From: Brumicola pallidula DSM 14239 = ACAM 615
GTDB taxonomy: Bacteria; Pseudomonadota; Gammaproteobacteria; Enterobacterales; Alteromonadaceae
Assembly: GCF_000428905.1 (NCBI RefSeq)
Contig: NZ_AUAV01000017.1
Span: 62,001 to 126,000 of the forward strand
DNA length: 64,000 bases
Reading direction: 5' to 3'
Every line of letters begins with the position of its first letter. Position 1 is the stretch's first letter. Shown here in pieces: positions 49,004 through 58,590 of the stretch. The position numbers and the translations under genes are program-made. The notes under the pieces are model-generated. The model did no database searches. It had not been told where the DNA came from and worked only from the letters and a program-made list of their open reading frames with translations.

Positions 49004-51412
49004 TTAATCTTTAAGAAGACGTGTCGAATTATAAACCACGATAATTGAGCTGATAGACATACCTAGTGCTGCCATCCAAGGCGTCAAAAAACCAGCCATC
49101 GCTAATGGTAAAACTAACACATTGTACCCAATCGCCCATACCATGTTTTGCTTTATCTTACGGCGTGCTCTTTTTGCCATCGTCAGTACCAGAACCAGCG
49201 AGTCTAATTGAGCATTTAGTAATATCACATCGGCTGCATTTTTAGCTAAGTCTGATGCGTTGCCCACCGCCACTGATACATCAGCAGCCGCCAATACAGG
49301 AGCATCATTAATGCCGTCACCTAGCATTAATACTTTTTTACCCTGTTGTTGGAGTGTCTTTATAGTATCTAATTTTTGCAGTGGTGTGCGCTGCGCGTAT
49401 GTTTTACCAATGCCTAATTTAAGCGCAACATCGCGTACATTCTTTTCACTATCGCCACTCAGTATACTGGTCTCATAGCCGCTTAGCGTTTTCAATACGT
49501 CAGCGACATCATGTTTAATTTTGTCCGCCAACCAAAATGCGGCAACAACACAATCATCCTTTGCAAGGACGATTGTGGCATCATTCAATTCGTTAATAAA
49601 CTGATTTTCATTATCTATGCCAATGAAATTAGCGGAGCCCAACTGATAAAGATGACCATTAATATTGCCAGAGATACCATTACCGACACTGACTCTAAAG
49701 TTGCTGATGTGTTGATGCTTAATATCAATATCTAACTTTGAAAACGCTTTTGCAATAGGGTGCTCAGACCTTACTTCTAATGCTGTTGCAATAGATAATA
49801 GGGCATCCTTTTGCGATCCATCAGCCACCCATACTTTTTGTATGGAAAACTCTCCACAAGTTAGCGTGCCTGTTTTATCAAACACAATGTCAGATATATC
49901 GGTAAGTTGCTCAAGTGCATCCGCACGTTTGAGGAGTATTCCGCCCTTATTTAGTTTAGCCATGGCGCAAGTCAAAGCTGACGGCGTTGCCAAACCAAGT
50001 GCACAAGGGCAGGTTGCAACAAGCACAGAAATAGCAATCCAAAATGCATGAGGACTGTCTTGCAAGTACCAAAATGCATATGTAAAGGCAGTGAAGGCCA
50101 ATACGATAATGCTAAAGTGGCGGCTAAGTCTGTCTGCAAGTAGAGCTACTTTTGGTTTATTTGCCATAGCAGTTTCTTGTAGCCGCAGAATTTGATTAAC
50201 CATCGCATACTTTAGTGTCTTGGTTACTTTAATGGTAATAACACCCAATTGATTAATTGTACCGCCATAAACATACGCGCCTTGTCGTTTGTCGACGGAT
50301 TCAAATTCACCGGTTAACATTGATTCGTCGATTGTAGCGTGTCCTTCAGTGATTTCTCCATCCACCGGTATAATTTCACCTGCTTTAACTAACACTAGAT
50401 CGTTAACTTGTAGTTGCTTTGCTAATACCGAGGTTAATTCACCGTTGATCCATTTATAAGCTGTGACTGGAATATGCTTTAACATATTTGAGGAGATTTG
50501 ATTCGCTTTATGCCTTGTTCGCTGTTCTAGATAACGACTAATAAGAAGAAAGAACACGAACATACAAATTGATTCAAAGTACACTTCTGCATCAACCTGA
50601 TTGACAGTTATAAAACCAGCGATATAAGTTGATAATATGGCGACGGTAACCGATATATCCATGTTGATTGTTTTTGCCATTGTCGCTTTCAATGCACTAA
50701 GATAAAAAACACTACCGGAATACAATACAACAGGTGTTGTTAAAACAAGACTGATCCAATTAAAATAGCGAGTTGATTCTGCGTCAATATCACCAAATAG
50801 ATCAAAATATTGTGCCATTGCTAACATCATGACCTGCATGGTCATTAAACCCGCTAAGCCCAGTTTCTTTAAGTAACTCTTTTGTTCATTTTGAAACGAC
50901 GCTTCGTGTTTATCAGCTTGGAAGGGGAGAGATTCATACCCGATGTTCTTCAGTTGTTTAAGTAGACCGGAAAGTTTAATTTCTTTATCGTTCCATGCAA
51001 TCATTGCTCGGCGAGCACCAACATTAACAGATACTTGTTTAACACCGACAACTTTAGCGAGTTGCTTTTCTATCAGCCATCCGCATGCGGCGCATGTAAT
51101 GCCTTCTACTGTCAATTGGATTTGTTTGTGTTTTCCATTTTCGAAAACAAATTCTTCTTGTAGCTCAGGTTCGTCATATACGGCCAGCTTGTTCATTGTA
51201 TTATCCAGCGCAGAGTCACCTTTTGTTGCGGGTTCTGTTCTGAATTGATAGTAGCTTTCTAGTCCATTTTCAACGATCGCTGAGGCCACTGCTTGGCACC
51301 CGGGGCAGCACATATTATGCGTTTTGTGGAGAATGGTGACAGGATATTTGTCACCTTCTAAATTAGGCAGGCCGCAATGAAAGCAATCGCCTTTTGAGAC
51401 ATTAATAGCCAT
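49004..51412 (-). CDS. ccoI: Copper-translocating P-type ATPase CcoI/FixI
   Basis: An 802-residue P1B-type ATPase supplying copper to cbb3 oxidase. It has an N-terminal cysteine-rich region (CFHCGLPN, CCPGCQA), one HMA domain with CAACGW near residue 110, the TGEF actuator loop near 370, the membrane metal site CPC (TCPCALGLATP), the phosphorylation motif DKTGTLTCG and the hinge motif GDGINDAPVL. The N-terminal zinc-like region is typical of FixI/CcoI and absent from CopA. Second gene of ccoH-ccoI-ccoS. Confidence 0.95.
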   Translation of the reverse strand: MAINVSKGDCFHCGLPNLEGDKYPVTILHKTHNMCCPGCQAVASAIVENGLESYYQFRTEPATKGDSALDNTMNKLAVYDEPELQEEFVFENGKHKQIQLTVEGITCAACGWLIEKQLAKVVGVKQVSVNVGARRAMIAWNDKEIKLSGLLKQLKNIGYESLPFQADKHEASFQNEQKSYLKKLGLAGLMTMQVMMLAMAQYFDLFGDIDAESTRYFNWISLVLTTPVVLYSGSVFYLSALKATMAKTINMDISVTVAILSTYIAGFITVNQVDAEVYFESICMFVFFLLISRYLEQRTRHKANQISSNMLKHIPVTAYKWINGELTSVLAKQLQVNDLVLVKAGEIIPVDGEITEGHATIDESMLTGEFESVDKRQGAYVYGGTINQLGVITIKVTKTLKYAMVNQILRLQETAMANKPKVALLADRLSRHFSIIVLAFTAFTYAFWYLQDSPHAFWIAISVLVATCPCALGLATPSALTCAMAKLNKGGILLKRADALEQLTDISDIVFDKTGTLTCGEFSIQKVWVADGSQKDALLSIATALEVRSEHPIAKAFSKLDIDIKHQHISNFRVSVGNGISGNINGHLYQLGSANFIGIDNENQFINELNDATIVLAKDDCVVAAFWLADKIKHDVADVLKTLSGYETSILSGDSEKNVRDVALKLGIGKTYAQRTPLQKLDTIKTLQQQGKKVLMLGDGINDAPVLAAADVSVAVGNASDLAKNAADVILLNAQLDSLVLVLTMAKRARRKIKQNMVWAIGYNVLVLPLAMAGFLTPWMAALGMSISSIIVVYNSTRLLKD

Positions 51413-51430
51413 TAAGAATGGGCACCGCCA

Positions 51431-51922
51431 TTAAGGGTTGAAGCTGATCGCCATGGATGTTGGCAAAATGAGAGTTTTCTGAACTTTCCAACTTTCATCA
51501 AGTGGCGTCAGACGTAAACGCCATTTACCGTTGACAAGTGTATCTGTTTCCGCCCTGTAAATACCATTAGCATCTGCACTTAACAATACTTGAAAGTCTC
51601 TTTCCGCAAGCGTTACATGATAAAAGTCTAGCTTAAGTGCTTGTTTAGTTTGGGGGGCGCCGGATAAAAATTCGACAGAGATAAAATCATTATTAATATT
51701 TAATTGGGTCGTTATGTTAAGCGTTTGAGCTTCTTCAATCTTACCAAGTCTCTCATTAATCGCCTTACCTTCTTTATAGTAATCGTCCACTACCAACGTG
51801 TTTGTTCCGTCCGTTGCGAAACTGACAACAAATCCGCCAACAATAAATGAAGACAACGGGATACAGATTAAAAACCAAGGCCAAAACTGCTTATACCAGG
51901 GTTTAATGTCTGATTCTTCCAT
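51431..51922 (-). CDS. ccoH: cbb3 oxidase assembly protein CcoH/FixH
   Basis: A 163-residue membrane protein with one N-terminal transmembrane helix (about residues 9-33) preceded by WYKQFWPWFLI, a FixH/CcoH pattern, followed by VVDDYYKEGKAIN and a beta-rich periplasmic domain. CcoH binds CcoN early in oxidase assembly. I start at the ATG at 51922 (MEESDIKPWYKQ); an in-frame start 11 codons upstream looks non-homologous. It begins just downstream of the ccoP terminator. Confidence 0.88.
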   Translation of the reverse strand: MEESDIKPWYKQFWPWFLICIPLSSFIVGGFVVSFATDGTNTLVVDDYYKEGKAINERLGKIEEAQTLNITTQLNINNDFISVEFLSGAPQTKQALKLDFYHVTLAERDFQVLLSADANGIYRAETDTLVNGKWRLRLTPLDESWKVQKTLILPTSMAISFNP

Positions 51923-51955
51923 AATGCGTAAACTCTTCTTTAATATTAAGTGCAA

Positions 51956-51990
51956 TAAAAAAAAAGAAACCCCGTTAACACGAGGCTTCT
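51956..51990 (-). terminator. Terminator between ccoP and ccoH
   Basis: On the minus strand a 10-bp stem with two G-U pairs (AGAAGCCTCG / CGGGGTTTCT, loop TGTTAA) is followed by nine T. It begins 11 bp after the ccoP stop, separating ccoNOQP from ccoHIS and allowing much lower expression of the assembly genes. Confidence 0.88.
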
Positions 51991-52000
51991 TTAGTCGTTA

Positions 52001-52957
52001 TTACTTATTTTGGGATAGGCTAAAAACATAAGCTGCGACAACGTGCACCTTATCTTCACCAAGTGTCTCTTTAAACGCGGGCATAACACCATTGCGTCCG
52101 TAATAAAGGGTTTGTGTAACCGTCTTCTGGTTTCCGCCGTACAACCAAATATTATCTGTTAGGTTAGGAGCACCAAGCATTTGATTCCCTTTACCGTCTA
52201 TTCCATGACAGGCAGCACAAACCACAAAGCGTGCTTTGCCCGCGTTTTTCAGGTCTAAATCAACGTCTCGACCGCTCAGGCTTAGGGTATATGCGACAAC
52301 TTCTGCTACACCGTCTTCACCCATGCTACCTAACCATCCTGGCATAGCGCCACGACGACCCAAGATTAAGGTTTCTTTAATCTTGTCACCGGAACCACCA
52401 TACAACCAGTCGTTATCAGTTAGATTAGGAAAACCCGATGCTGCGCCCTTAGCATTTGAACCGTGACATTGTGCACAATTTTGCAAGAATAAGCGCTGAC
52501 CAACTTGCACAGCACCTTCGTTTTGCGCTAGCAGCTCAACGGGTGTTTTTGCGTATTCAGCGAATATAGGGTCAAATTTTTCATTCGCGTACTTGATTTG
52601 AAGGGCGTACTCATTCCAGTTACCTTCGTCAATGTCTTTCTGTAACGCCAGCTTTGACTCTTCTAATGAAAGAACACCTTGGTTAGAACTAGTCCAACCT
52701 AAAACACCTTTAAAACTGCCTAATCCTGGATACAGGATTAGATACGCAATGGCCCAGATCAAACAAATGTAAAATAATATTGTCCACCAACGGGGTAATT
52801 GGTTATTCAGCTCTTCTATGCCGTCAAATACATGTCCCATTGACGCACCTTCTTCAATACCAGTATCGTTTGATAAACACCAACGAAGCAGTAAGAAGCA
52901 CCCTAGGATCGAGCCTAGAGTTATAACAGATATCCATACTGTCCAAAACATACTCAT
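52001..52957 (-). CDS. ccoP: cbb3 oxidase subunit III (diheme cytochrome c) CcoP
   Basis: A 318-residue protein with N-terminal transmembrane helices (one at the start and one after RWWTILFYICLIWAIAYLILYP) and two periplasmic cytochrome c domains with heme sites CAQCH and CAACH. It accepts electrons from cytochrome c and passes them to CcoO. The ATG at 52957, behind an AGGAG ten bases upstream, gives the usual CcoP N terminus; an upstream in-frame start would lie inside ccoQ. Fourth gene of ccoN-ccoO-ccoQ-ccoP. Confidence 0.96.
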   Translation of the reverse strand: MSMFWTVWISVITLGSILGCFLLLRWCLSNDTGIEEGASMGHVFDGIEELNNQLPRWWTILFYICLIWAIAYLILYPGLGSFKGVLGWTSSNQGVLSLEESKLALQKDIDEGNWNEYALQIKYANEKFDPIFAEYAKTPVELLAQNEGAVQVGQRLFLQNCAQCHGSNAKGAASGFPNLTDNDWLYGGSGDKIKETLILGRRGAMPGWLGSMGEDGVAEVVAYTLSLSGRDVDLDLKNAGKARFVVCAACHGIDGKGNQMLGAPNLTDNIWLYGGNQKTVTQTLYYGRNGVMPAFKETLGEDKVHVVAAYVFSLSQNK

Positions 52958-52961
52958 AAGT

Positions 52962-53135
52962 TTAAGACTCCTGATCTTCTTTATTTGAAATTTTGTGTTC
53001 TTCGTCATCGAAAACTAAATTTGCTGCTTCGTCGAAGTTCTTTTTATTGCGGCTGCTGAATGCCCAATAGCAAACTCCAACGAAAGAGACGAAAACGATG
53101 ACCGTAAATATGCTGCCTATAGTTCCTTGGTCCAT
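52962..53135 (-). CDS. ccoQ: cbb3 oxidase subunit CcoQ
   Basis: A 57-residue single-span protein found by reading the gap between ccoO and ccoP. It has [20 protein letters not shown] (the membrane helix), then CYWAFSSRNKKNFDEAANL and a charged tail ending EDQES, the CcoQ/FixQ pattern (WAF..R.KK.FDEAA). Its ATG shares a base with the ccoO stop (TAATG), and the ccoP start follows 4 bp after its own stop, whose ribosome site is within ccoQ. CcoQ stabilises the CcoP-CcoN interaction. Confidence 0.92.
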   Translation of the reverse strand: MDQGTIGSIFTVIVFVSFVGVCYWAFSSRNKKNFDEAANLVFDDEEHKISNKEDQES

Positions 53136-53740
53136 TATTTTAAGTGTGTCCCAAGTTGCTGCAGATATGAGATTAAGGCTTCCATTTCTGTTTTGCCTTT
53201 TACTGCAGCTTCAGCACCTGCAATATCTTCATCTGTATACGGCATACCTAACATACGGTTGACTTCCATTTTCTTGACGATATGCTCACCATCAAGTTTA
53301 TTTTCAGCCAACCAAGGGTAACCAGGCATATTTGATTCAGGAACCACATTTCTCGGATTAATCAAGTGAACGCGATGCCATTCATCACTATAACGTTCAC
53401 CGACTCGGGCTAAATCCGGACCTGTTCTTTTCGAACCCCATAAAAAAGGGCGCTCCCAAACGGATTCACCGGCGACTGAGTAATGCCCATAACGCTCAGT
53501 TTCAGAACGAAACGGGCGTATCATTTGGCTGTGGCAACCAACACAACCTTCACGGATGTATATATCTCGGCCTTCCAACTCTAGCGCCGTATAAGGGCGT
53601 AAACCCTTCACCGGCTCCAATGCTTGCTGGTCAAACATTAGAGGCAGTATTTGTGCCATTGCACCGAAACTGATTGCGACTAAAATAAGAACCGTTAGCA
53701 AGCCAACGTTTTTTTCTAATAACTCATGTGGATTTTTCAT
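53135..53740 (-). CDS. ccoO: cbb3 oxidase subunit II (monoheme cytochrome c) CcoO
   Basis: A 201-residue membrane-anchored cytochrome c with one N-terminal helix (about 12-35), heme site CVGCH (Cys66, Cys69, His70) followed by [10 protein letters not shown], and the axial Met region SNMPGYPWL. Second gene of the operon, 11 bp after ccoN, overlapping ccoQ by one base. Confidence 0.97.
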   Translation of the reverse strand: MKNPHELLEKNVGLLTVLILVAISFGAMAQILPLMFDQQALEPVKGLRPYTALELEGRDIYIREGCVGCHSQMIRPFRSETERYGHYSVAGESVWERPFLWGSKRTGPDLARVGERYSDEWHRVHLINPRNVVPESNMPGYPWLAENKLDGEHIVKKMEVNRMLGMPYTDEDIAGAEAAVKGKTEMEALISYLQQLGTHLK

Positions 53741-53751
53741 AATAGCTCTCC

Positions 53752-55185
53752 TTACGCTCCGGCAGTTGCAGGGTTATCTGCAATGCTTTCTTTCGGCGCG
53801 CTAATAGTGCGATAGCAATTGTATGCCATAATGAACATACCAGTAACAACGAACAAACCACCAATGAAGCGAACAATATAGAAAGGCTTAGAGGCTTCTA
53901 ATGACTCTACAAACGAGTAGGTTAACGTACCGTCTGCGTTCACCGCTCTCCACATTAGACCTTGCAATACGCCGGACATCCACATTGCCACGATATACAA
54001 AACAACACCGATTGTTGCCAACCAGAAATGAATATTAATTAACTTGGTGCTGTGCATTTTTGGCTGACCAAACAAGATAGGAACTAAGTGATAAATAGAA
54101 CCAATAGTTACCATCGCTACCCAACCCAGTGCACCGGAATGAACATGTCCAATGGTCCAGTCTGTATAGTGAGACAACGCATTGACTGTTTTAATAGCCA
54201 TCATTGGACCCTCGAAGGTAGACATACCATAGAATGACAATGAAACAATTAAGAAGCGTAAGATAGGGTCTGTTCTTAGCTTATGCCAAGCACCTGAAAG
54301 CGTCATGATGCCGTTGATCATTCCTCCCCAAGACGGTACAAATAATATAATGGACATTGCCATCCCTAACGACTGCGTCCAATCTGGAAGAGCAGTGTAG
54401 TGAAGGTGGTGAGGACCAGCCCAAATGTATAATGAAATTAGTGCCCAAAAGTGAACAATTGATAACCGATATGAATACACTGGGCGACCCGCTTGTTTAG
54501 GTACGAAGTAATACATCATTCCTAAGAAACCAGCTGTTAGGAAGAAGCCGACGGCATTGTGTCCGTACCACCACTGCATCATTGCATCTACGGCACCCGC
54601 ATAAATTGAATATGACTTCATGAAAGAAACGGGCACAACCATGCTATTGCCTATATGCAATACTGCAACGGTCAACATAAACGCACCCAAGAACCAATTA
54701 GCGACGTAAATGTGAGAGGTTTTTCGTATAACTAAGGTGCCAAAGAAGTTGATACAATAGGCGACCCAAACTAATGTAATTAGGATATCGATCGGCCACT
54801 CTAACTCAGCATATTCTTTGCTCGACGTATAACCCATAGGTAGCGTTATAACGGCGGCAACGATAACTGCTTGCCAACCCCAAAAAGTAAAGGCCGCGAG
54901 TTTGTCACTGAAAAGTCTTACTTGTGAAGTTCTTTGTACAATATAGTAGGACGTTGCAAACAGCGCGCACCCACCAAATGCAAAAATTACCGAATTAGTG
55001 TGCAAGGGTCGCAAGCGAGAGTAGGTTAACCATGGAATATCAAAGTTCAATGCCGGTGCAAATAATTGCGCAGCAATTAAAACCCCTAATGACATTCCAA
55101 CAATGCCCCAAACGATCGTCATTATTGTGAATTGCCTGACTACTTTATAATTATAGTCATGTTTTGCTTGGCTTGTTTCGCTCAT
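53752..55185 (-). CDS. ccoN: cbb3 cytochrome c oxidase subunit I CcoN
   Basis: The 477-residue catalytic subunit of the high-affinity proton-pumping oxidase used at low oxygen. About twelve transmembrane helices carry the heme b, heme b3 and CuB histidines ([47 protein letters not shown]). First gene of ccoNOQP; an FNR box lies 165 bp upstream, as expected for microaerobic induction. Confidence 0.98.
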   Translation of the reverse strand: MSETSQAKHDYNYKVVRQFTIMTIVWGIVGMSLGVLIAAQLFAPALNFDIPWLTYSRLRPLHTNSVIFAFGGCALFATSYYIVQRTSQVRLFSDKLAAFTFWGWQAVIVAAVITLPMGYTSSKEYAELEWPIDILITLVWVAYCINFFGTLVIRKTSHIYVANWFLGAFMLTVAVLHIGNSMVVPVSFMKSYSIYAGAVDAMMQWWYGHNAVGFFLTAGFLGMMYYFVPKQAGRPVYSYRLSIVHFWALISLYIWAGPHHLHYTALPDWTQSLGMAMSIILFVPSWGGMINGIMTLSGAWHKLRTDPILRFLIVSLSFYGMSTFEGPMMAIKTVNALSHYTDWTIGHVHSGALGWVAMVTIGSIYHLVPILFGQPKMHSTKLINIHFWLATIGVVLYIVAMWMSGVLQGLMWRAVNADGTLTYSFVESLEASKPFYIVRFIGGLFVVTGMFIMAYNCYRTISAPKESIADNPATAGA

Positions 55186-55349
55186 ATTAATATGTCTTCC
55201 GCGTCGAGAAAAAATAACTACATCTCAGTATCGTTCACCTATGTTGTCTAACCAGTTGAGTAGTTAAAGCAAGTTAAGTAAGCTGTTGAGGTATCACATA
55301 CGGATAATAATGTTTTTAAGGACAAAAAGATATATTACTTGAGTCTGAC

Positions 55350-55363
55350 TTGATCTTGGTCAA
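55350..55363. promoter_or_regulatory. FNR box between ccoN and a divergent hypothetical gene
   Basis: TTGATcttgGTCAA matches the FNR consensus TTGAT-N4-ATCAA at 9 of 10 positions. It lies about 165 bp before ccoN (minus) and 47 bp before the ATG at 55410 (plus). With a class II promoter for ccoN this would predict transcription start near 55315. It could also affect the divergent gene. Confidence 0.8.
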
Positions 55364-55409
55364 TAAAGATGATTCGACGGTTAATGAAATGTAAAAAAAT
55401 CAGAAGAAA

Positions 55410-55835
55410 ATGTATTCAAAACAGACACTAATACTCTTTATAGCCCTATTAGCAGTAAGCCTTTCAGGTGTTTATTATAAAAATGTTAATAGCCCAGATA
55501 ATCAATCAGGAAAATGTGACTTAACTGTCGAAAAGTGTACATTTGTATACGGAAACAACAAAATATCGGTAAAATTTTTATCACCTATTGTAACGGAAGA
55601 AGAAATTTTACTATCTATTGAGCTCCCGCGAGAACTAAAACTGACAGAAGCTTGGGTTGAAGGAGTTAATATGTTCATGGGCAAAACACCAATTATGAAA
55701 ACAGATGAGGGTTATGTGACCTTTTTAGGCAGTTGTAGTCTTGCCAGAATGCAATGGCAACTTAACTTAAATGTCGAAAACCAAAACGGCCAAGTAAAGA
55801 TTTACTCAGCCGCTTTTTATACATCCCCAGAGTAA
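55410..55835 (+). CDS. Uncharacterised membrane-anchored protein divergent from ccoN
   Basis: A 141-residue protein with an N-terminal helix (residues 6-24) that may be a signal anchor, then an extracytoplasmic domain. It carries Cys36 and Cys43 (CDLTVEKC), a MFMGKTPIM stretch and a third Cys in GSCSLARMQW. I do not recognise the family. Its place opposite ccoN, beside the FNR box, and the Cys/Met-rich segments make a role linked to cytochrome oxidase (for example copper handling) worth testing; nothing in the sequence proves it. It ends two bases before the stop of the converging bacterioferritin gene. Confidence 0.75.
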   Translation: MYSKQTLILFIALLAVSLSGVYYKNVNSPDNQSGKCDLTVEKCTFVYGNNKISVKFLSPIVTEEEILLSIELPRELKLTEAWVEGVNMFMGKTPIMKTDEGYVTFLGSCSLARMQWQLNLNVENQNGQVKIYSAAFYTSPE

Positions 55836-55836
55836 C

Positions 55837-56304
55837 TTACATTTGTGACTGCAAGTAGTTCGATAATCCTAACATTTCTATGAGACCAAGTTGTTGCTCT
55901 AACCAATGCGCATGATCCATTTCTGTGTCGTCTAACAAAATCATTAGCATGTCTCGCGTTACATAGTCTTTTTCAATTTCACACATTGCAATGACTTTTC
56001 GTAACTTGTCCGCGACTTCATATTCTACGCGTAAATCGCTTTGCAACATTTCAGCGACGGCTTTACCTGCTTTATAACCAACACGGGTTTGCATATCTGG
56101 CTCGCCGCCCAAAAAAAGCATGCGCTCAATGAGTTTAGTCGCATGTCCTTTTTCATCGTCAAATTCATGATTTATGCGTTCATATAATTTGTTCAGTCCC
56201 CAGTCTAAATACATTTGAGAATGCACAAAATATTGGTCCATTGCTGCTAATTCATAACCAAGTAGGGTATTTAGCCCATCAATTACATTTTTATTGCCTT
56301 GCAT
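55837..56304 (-). CDS. bfr: Bacterioferritin subunit with intact ferroxidase site, no heme Met
   Basis: A 155-residue ferritin-like protein. Ferroxidase ligands Glu18, Glu51, His54 and Glu94 are present, and the fourth-helix ligands appear in DDTEMDHAHWLEQQL with one extra residue relative to E. coli, as in Pseudomonas FtnA/BfrA. The heme-ligating Met52 of E. coli Bfr is Lys here. It follows the other bfr gene with a one-base gap, so the two subunits are made together and may form mixed 24-mers. Confidence 0.93.
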   Translation of the reverse strand: MQGNKNVIDGLNTLLGYELAAMDQYFVHSQMYLDWGLNKLYERINHEFDDEKGHATKLIERMLFLGGEPDMQTRVGYKAGKAVAEMLQSDLRVEYEVADKLRKVIAMCEIEKDYVTRDMLMILLDDTEMDHAHWLEQQLGLIEMLGLSNYLQSQM

Positions 56305-56305
56305 A

Positions 56306-56779
56306 TTAATCTTCCTCTATTTGAGACTGTAGGTAGTTTTGGATACCTAACTGTTCAATTTGGTAAGCTTGAGTATCTAACCAATCATAATGTTCCTCTT
56401 CATACTCGAGAATACTAGCCAGCAAATCGCGAGATACGAAGTCTAAATGTGTTTCGCACAGTGCTATAGCGTCTTTCATTTGTGGAATTTGCTTGCTTTG
56501 AAAGCTGGCATCACACTTAAGCATCTCGGCGGGCTCTTCACCGATATATATTTTGCCGAGCATTTGCAAGTTGGGCAGGCCTTCAAGAAACAAGATGCGA
56601 GTGATCACTTCATCCGCCTGTTTCATATCTTTTATAGACTTTTTGTAGCACTTTTGATTGAGTACTTCAAAACCCCAGTTTTTATACATCCGAGCGTGCA
56701 AGAAGTATTGATTAATTGAGGTGAGTTCAGTCATAAGTACCTCATTGAGGACTCTAATTACTTCTGGTTTACCTTTCAT
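56306..56779 (-). CDS. bfr: Bacterioferritin subunit with heme Met but degraded ferroxidase site
   Basis: A 157-residue bacterioferritin close to E. coli Bfr in sequence. It keeps the heme ligand Met52 (KDMKQAD), but the ferroxidase ligands are altered: Glu51 is Asp, His54 is Gln and Glu94 is Gln; Glu18, Glu127 and His130 remain. It probably contributes heme and electron transfer for iron release while the partner subunit oxidises iron. First gene of the pair, with a Fur box 125 bp upstream. Confidence 0.93.
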   Translation of the reverse strand: MKGKPEVIRVLNEVLMTELTSINQYFLHARMYKNWGFEVLNQKCYKKSIKDMKQADEVITRILFLEGLPNLQMLGKIYIGEEPAEMLKCDASFQSKQIPQMKDAIALCETHLDFVSRDLLASILEYEEEHYDWLDTQAYQIEQLGIQNYLQSQIEED

Positions 56780-56903
56780 TTAGCTACCTTTTATCTGAAA
56801 CAGTATTGAATAGGTTATATTTGATTACTTACTAGTATAGAAGGCTTTTGCCCAATATCAATAATTACAATAAATAAGTCTTATATATCAATACTGTAAT
56901 AAC

Positions 56904-56922
56904 GATAATGATTTTCATTAAG
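56904..56922. promoter_or_regulatory. Fur box upstream of the bacterioferritin pair
   Basis: GATAATGATTTTCATTAAG matches the 19-bp Fur consensus GATAATGATAATCATTATC at 15 positions, including the whole left half. It is 125-143 bp before the first bfr start. Confidence 0.7.
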
Positions 56923-56941
56923 ACCTTTATTATTAGCCATG

Positions 56942-58522
56942 TTACGTCTTAACTATTGTATGATTTAGCATTTCAAAGCTCTCTTCAGCAAAGCCTAAAC
57001 CGGCTTCTGTGAAAAAATTAAATACCTTATCTACACCGACGTCCAAAAGAGGCTGAACTTCATCTTCATACCTTGCTATCGCGGCAATTTTGCCTGAATA
57101 AGAGGCATTTCTAAGTTGATTAGTAATATTGGATGAATCATCGATGGAGGGCAGAGCTAACAGGATCAGTTCAATTTTGCTGATATCTACATTTTCCCAT
57201 AAGTCGATGTTTTCACCGTCACCCAAAATCGCTTCGTAGTTTTGTTCTTTTAGTGAATTAACTTTGTCTAAGTCAGCATCCATGCCCGTAACACCTTGTT
57301 CCATCAATCTAGCTAACGTTTTAAAGGCACCTCTACCAACTCTTCCCATTCCGATAACAAGTACTTTTGTGTCCCCCATTTTTGGATAAAGGTCTTCCTT
57401 CAACGATATAGTTGATTGAAACATTTGGAGGCGTTTTTTATGCGAGTTATATTGATTATGTGAGGTTTTATACAACATGCTCGTAAACACAAACGAGAAC
57501 GAAACACTTAATGCCATTATAACTAACCACACGCTGTCTAGCAGGCCAACGCTGACGGCAACTGCAGCAATGATGAGTCCAAATTCGCTGTAATTAGACA
57601 TTACCAAACTAGACAGATACGAGGTTCGTGCTCGCAACCTAAATTTAGTAAGTAGAATGAAAAACAAATAAAATTTAAGCGGTAACAACAGAGTTATCAA
57701 CAATGCGATACCCGCAATTTCAAACGTAGGAAGTGCGGTTAATCCGATGGTTAAAAAGAAGCCAATTAGGAATAGATCTTTGAAGCTTAGTAACGACTTT
57801 GATAACTCGGTTGCTTTTGAGTGTCCAGCAATTAAGACACCAAAAATTAGGGCTCCTAGGTCGCCTTTGATGCCAACAAGTTCGAATAATTGGTATCCTC
57901 CCAAGGCCAAAATAAAACCAGTTAGTGGTAGTAATTCTCCATGCCCAGACTGGTTCAATAATCTATGTAATAGAGGTATCATCGGTATAAGTAGGACAAG
58001 TAATAGCGCCCACGGCGAGGGAATTTCCCCAGTCGCTACAACCATGAAAAGTACAGCGAAAATATCCTGCATTACCAGAATACCAATAGCTACTTTGCCA
58101 TGTCGGGTTCTACTCTCGCCGCTTTCTTCTAGTATTTTGACCACACAAACTGTAGAACTAAAACTAAATGAAAATCCAATTAAGGCTGCGGTCATTGGGT
58201 CCATAGTGGTGAAGTAGGGTAATCCAATCAAGCTTAGCAATAGAAATAACGCGCTAACAAATGCTATCCAAATAGTAGAGTGTAGAAAACTACTTAGCCA
58301 TATTTCACGCTTTAATAGGTCTTGCACATTCAATTTTAAGCCGATAGTAAAAAGCATAATGGTGATGCCAAGGTCTGCTATTTCTTTCAAACTACTGTTG
58401 CTTTCTATGCCCCATGCATTCAAAGAAAACCCGGCTATGAGATAGCCAATGAGTGGCGGTAAGTTTAATAACCTAAAACCGAAGCCAAAAATAAAAGCAA
58501 TTAATAAATAGATGTATTCCAT
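56942..58522 (-). CDS. Kef-type cation:proton antiporter with RCK (TrkA-N) domain
   Basis: A 526-residue protein with a CPA2-type membrane domain of about twelve helices (residues 1-380; GYLIAGFSLN, FSFSSTVCVVKILEE, VAIGILVMQDIFAV) and a C-terminal nucleotide-binding domain (about 400-520) with the Rossmann motif VIGMGRVGRGAF and later GDGENIDLW. It probably exchanges K+ or Na+ for H+. The glutathione-gating features of E. coli KefC are not obvious, so I avoid a kef symbol; YbaL-like is an alternative. Confidence 0.88.
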   Translation of the reverse strand: MEYIYLLIAFIFGFGFRLLNLPPLIGYLIAGFSLNAWGIESNSSLKEIADLGITIMLFTIGLKLNVQDLLKREIWLSSFLHSTIWIAFVSALFLLLSLIGLPYFTTMDPMTAALIGFSFSFSSTVCVVKILEESGESRTRHGKVAIGILVMQDIFAVLFMVVATGEIPSPWALLLVLLIPMIPLLHRLLNQSGHGELLPLTGFILALGGYQLFELVGIKGDLGALIFGVLIAGHSKATELSKSLLSFKDLFLIGFFLTIGLTALPTFEIAGIALLITLLLPLKFYLFFILLTKFRLRARTSYLSSLVMSNYSEFGLIIAAVAVSVGLLDSVWLVIMALSVSFSFVFTSMLYKTSHNQYNSHKKRLQMFQSTISLKEDLYPKMGDTKVLVIGMGRVGRGAFKTLARLMEQGVTGMDADLDKVNSLKEQNYEAILGDGENIDLWENVDISKIELILLALPSIDDSSNITNQLRNASYSGKIAAIARYEDEVQPLLDVGVDKVFNFFTEAGLGFAEESFEMLNHTIVKT

Positions 58523-58590
58523 CAGTTTCTTATGTTCTCAAATAGTAAAATAACAACACTGTAATAAAATCGACCAAACGTTTAGCTGTT

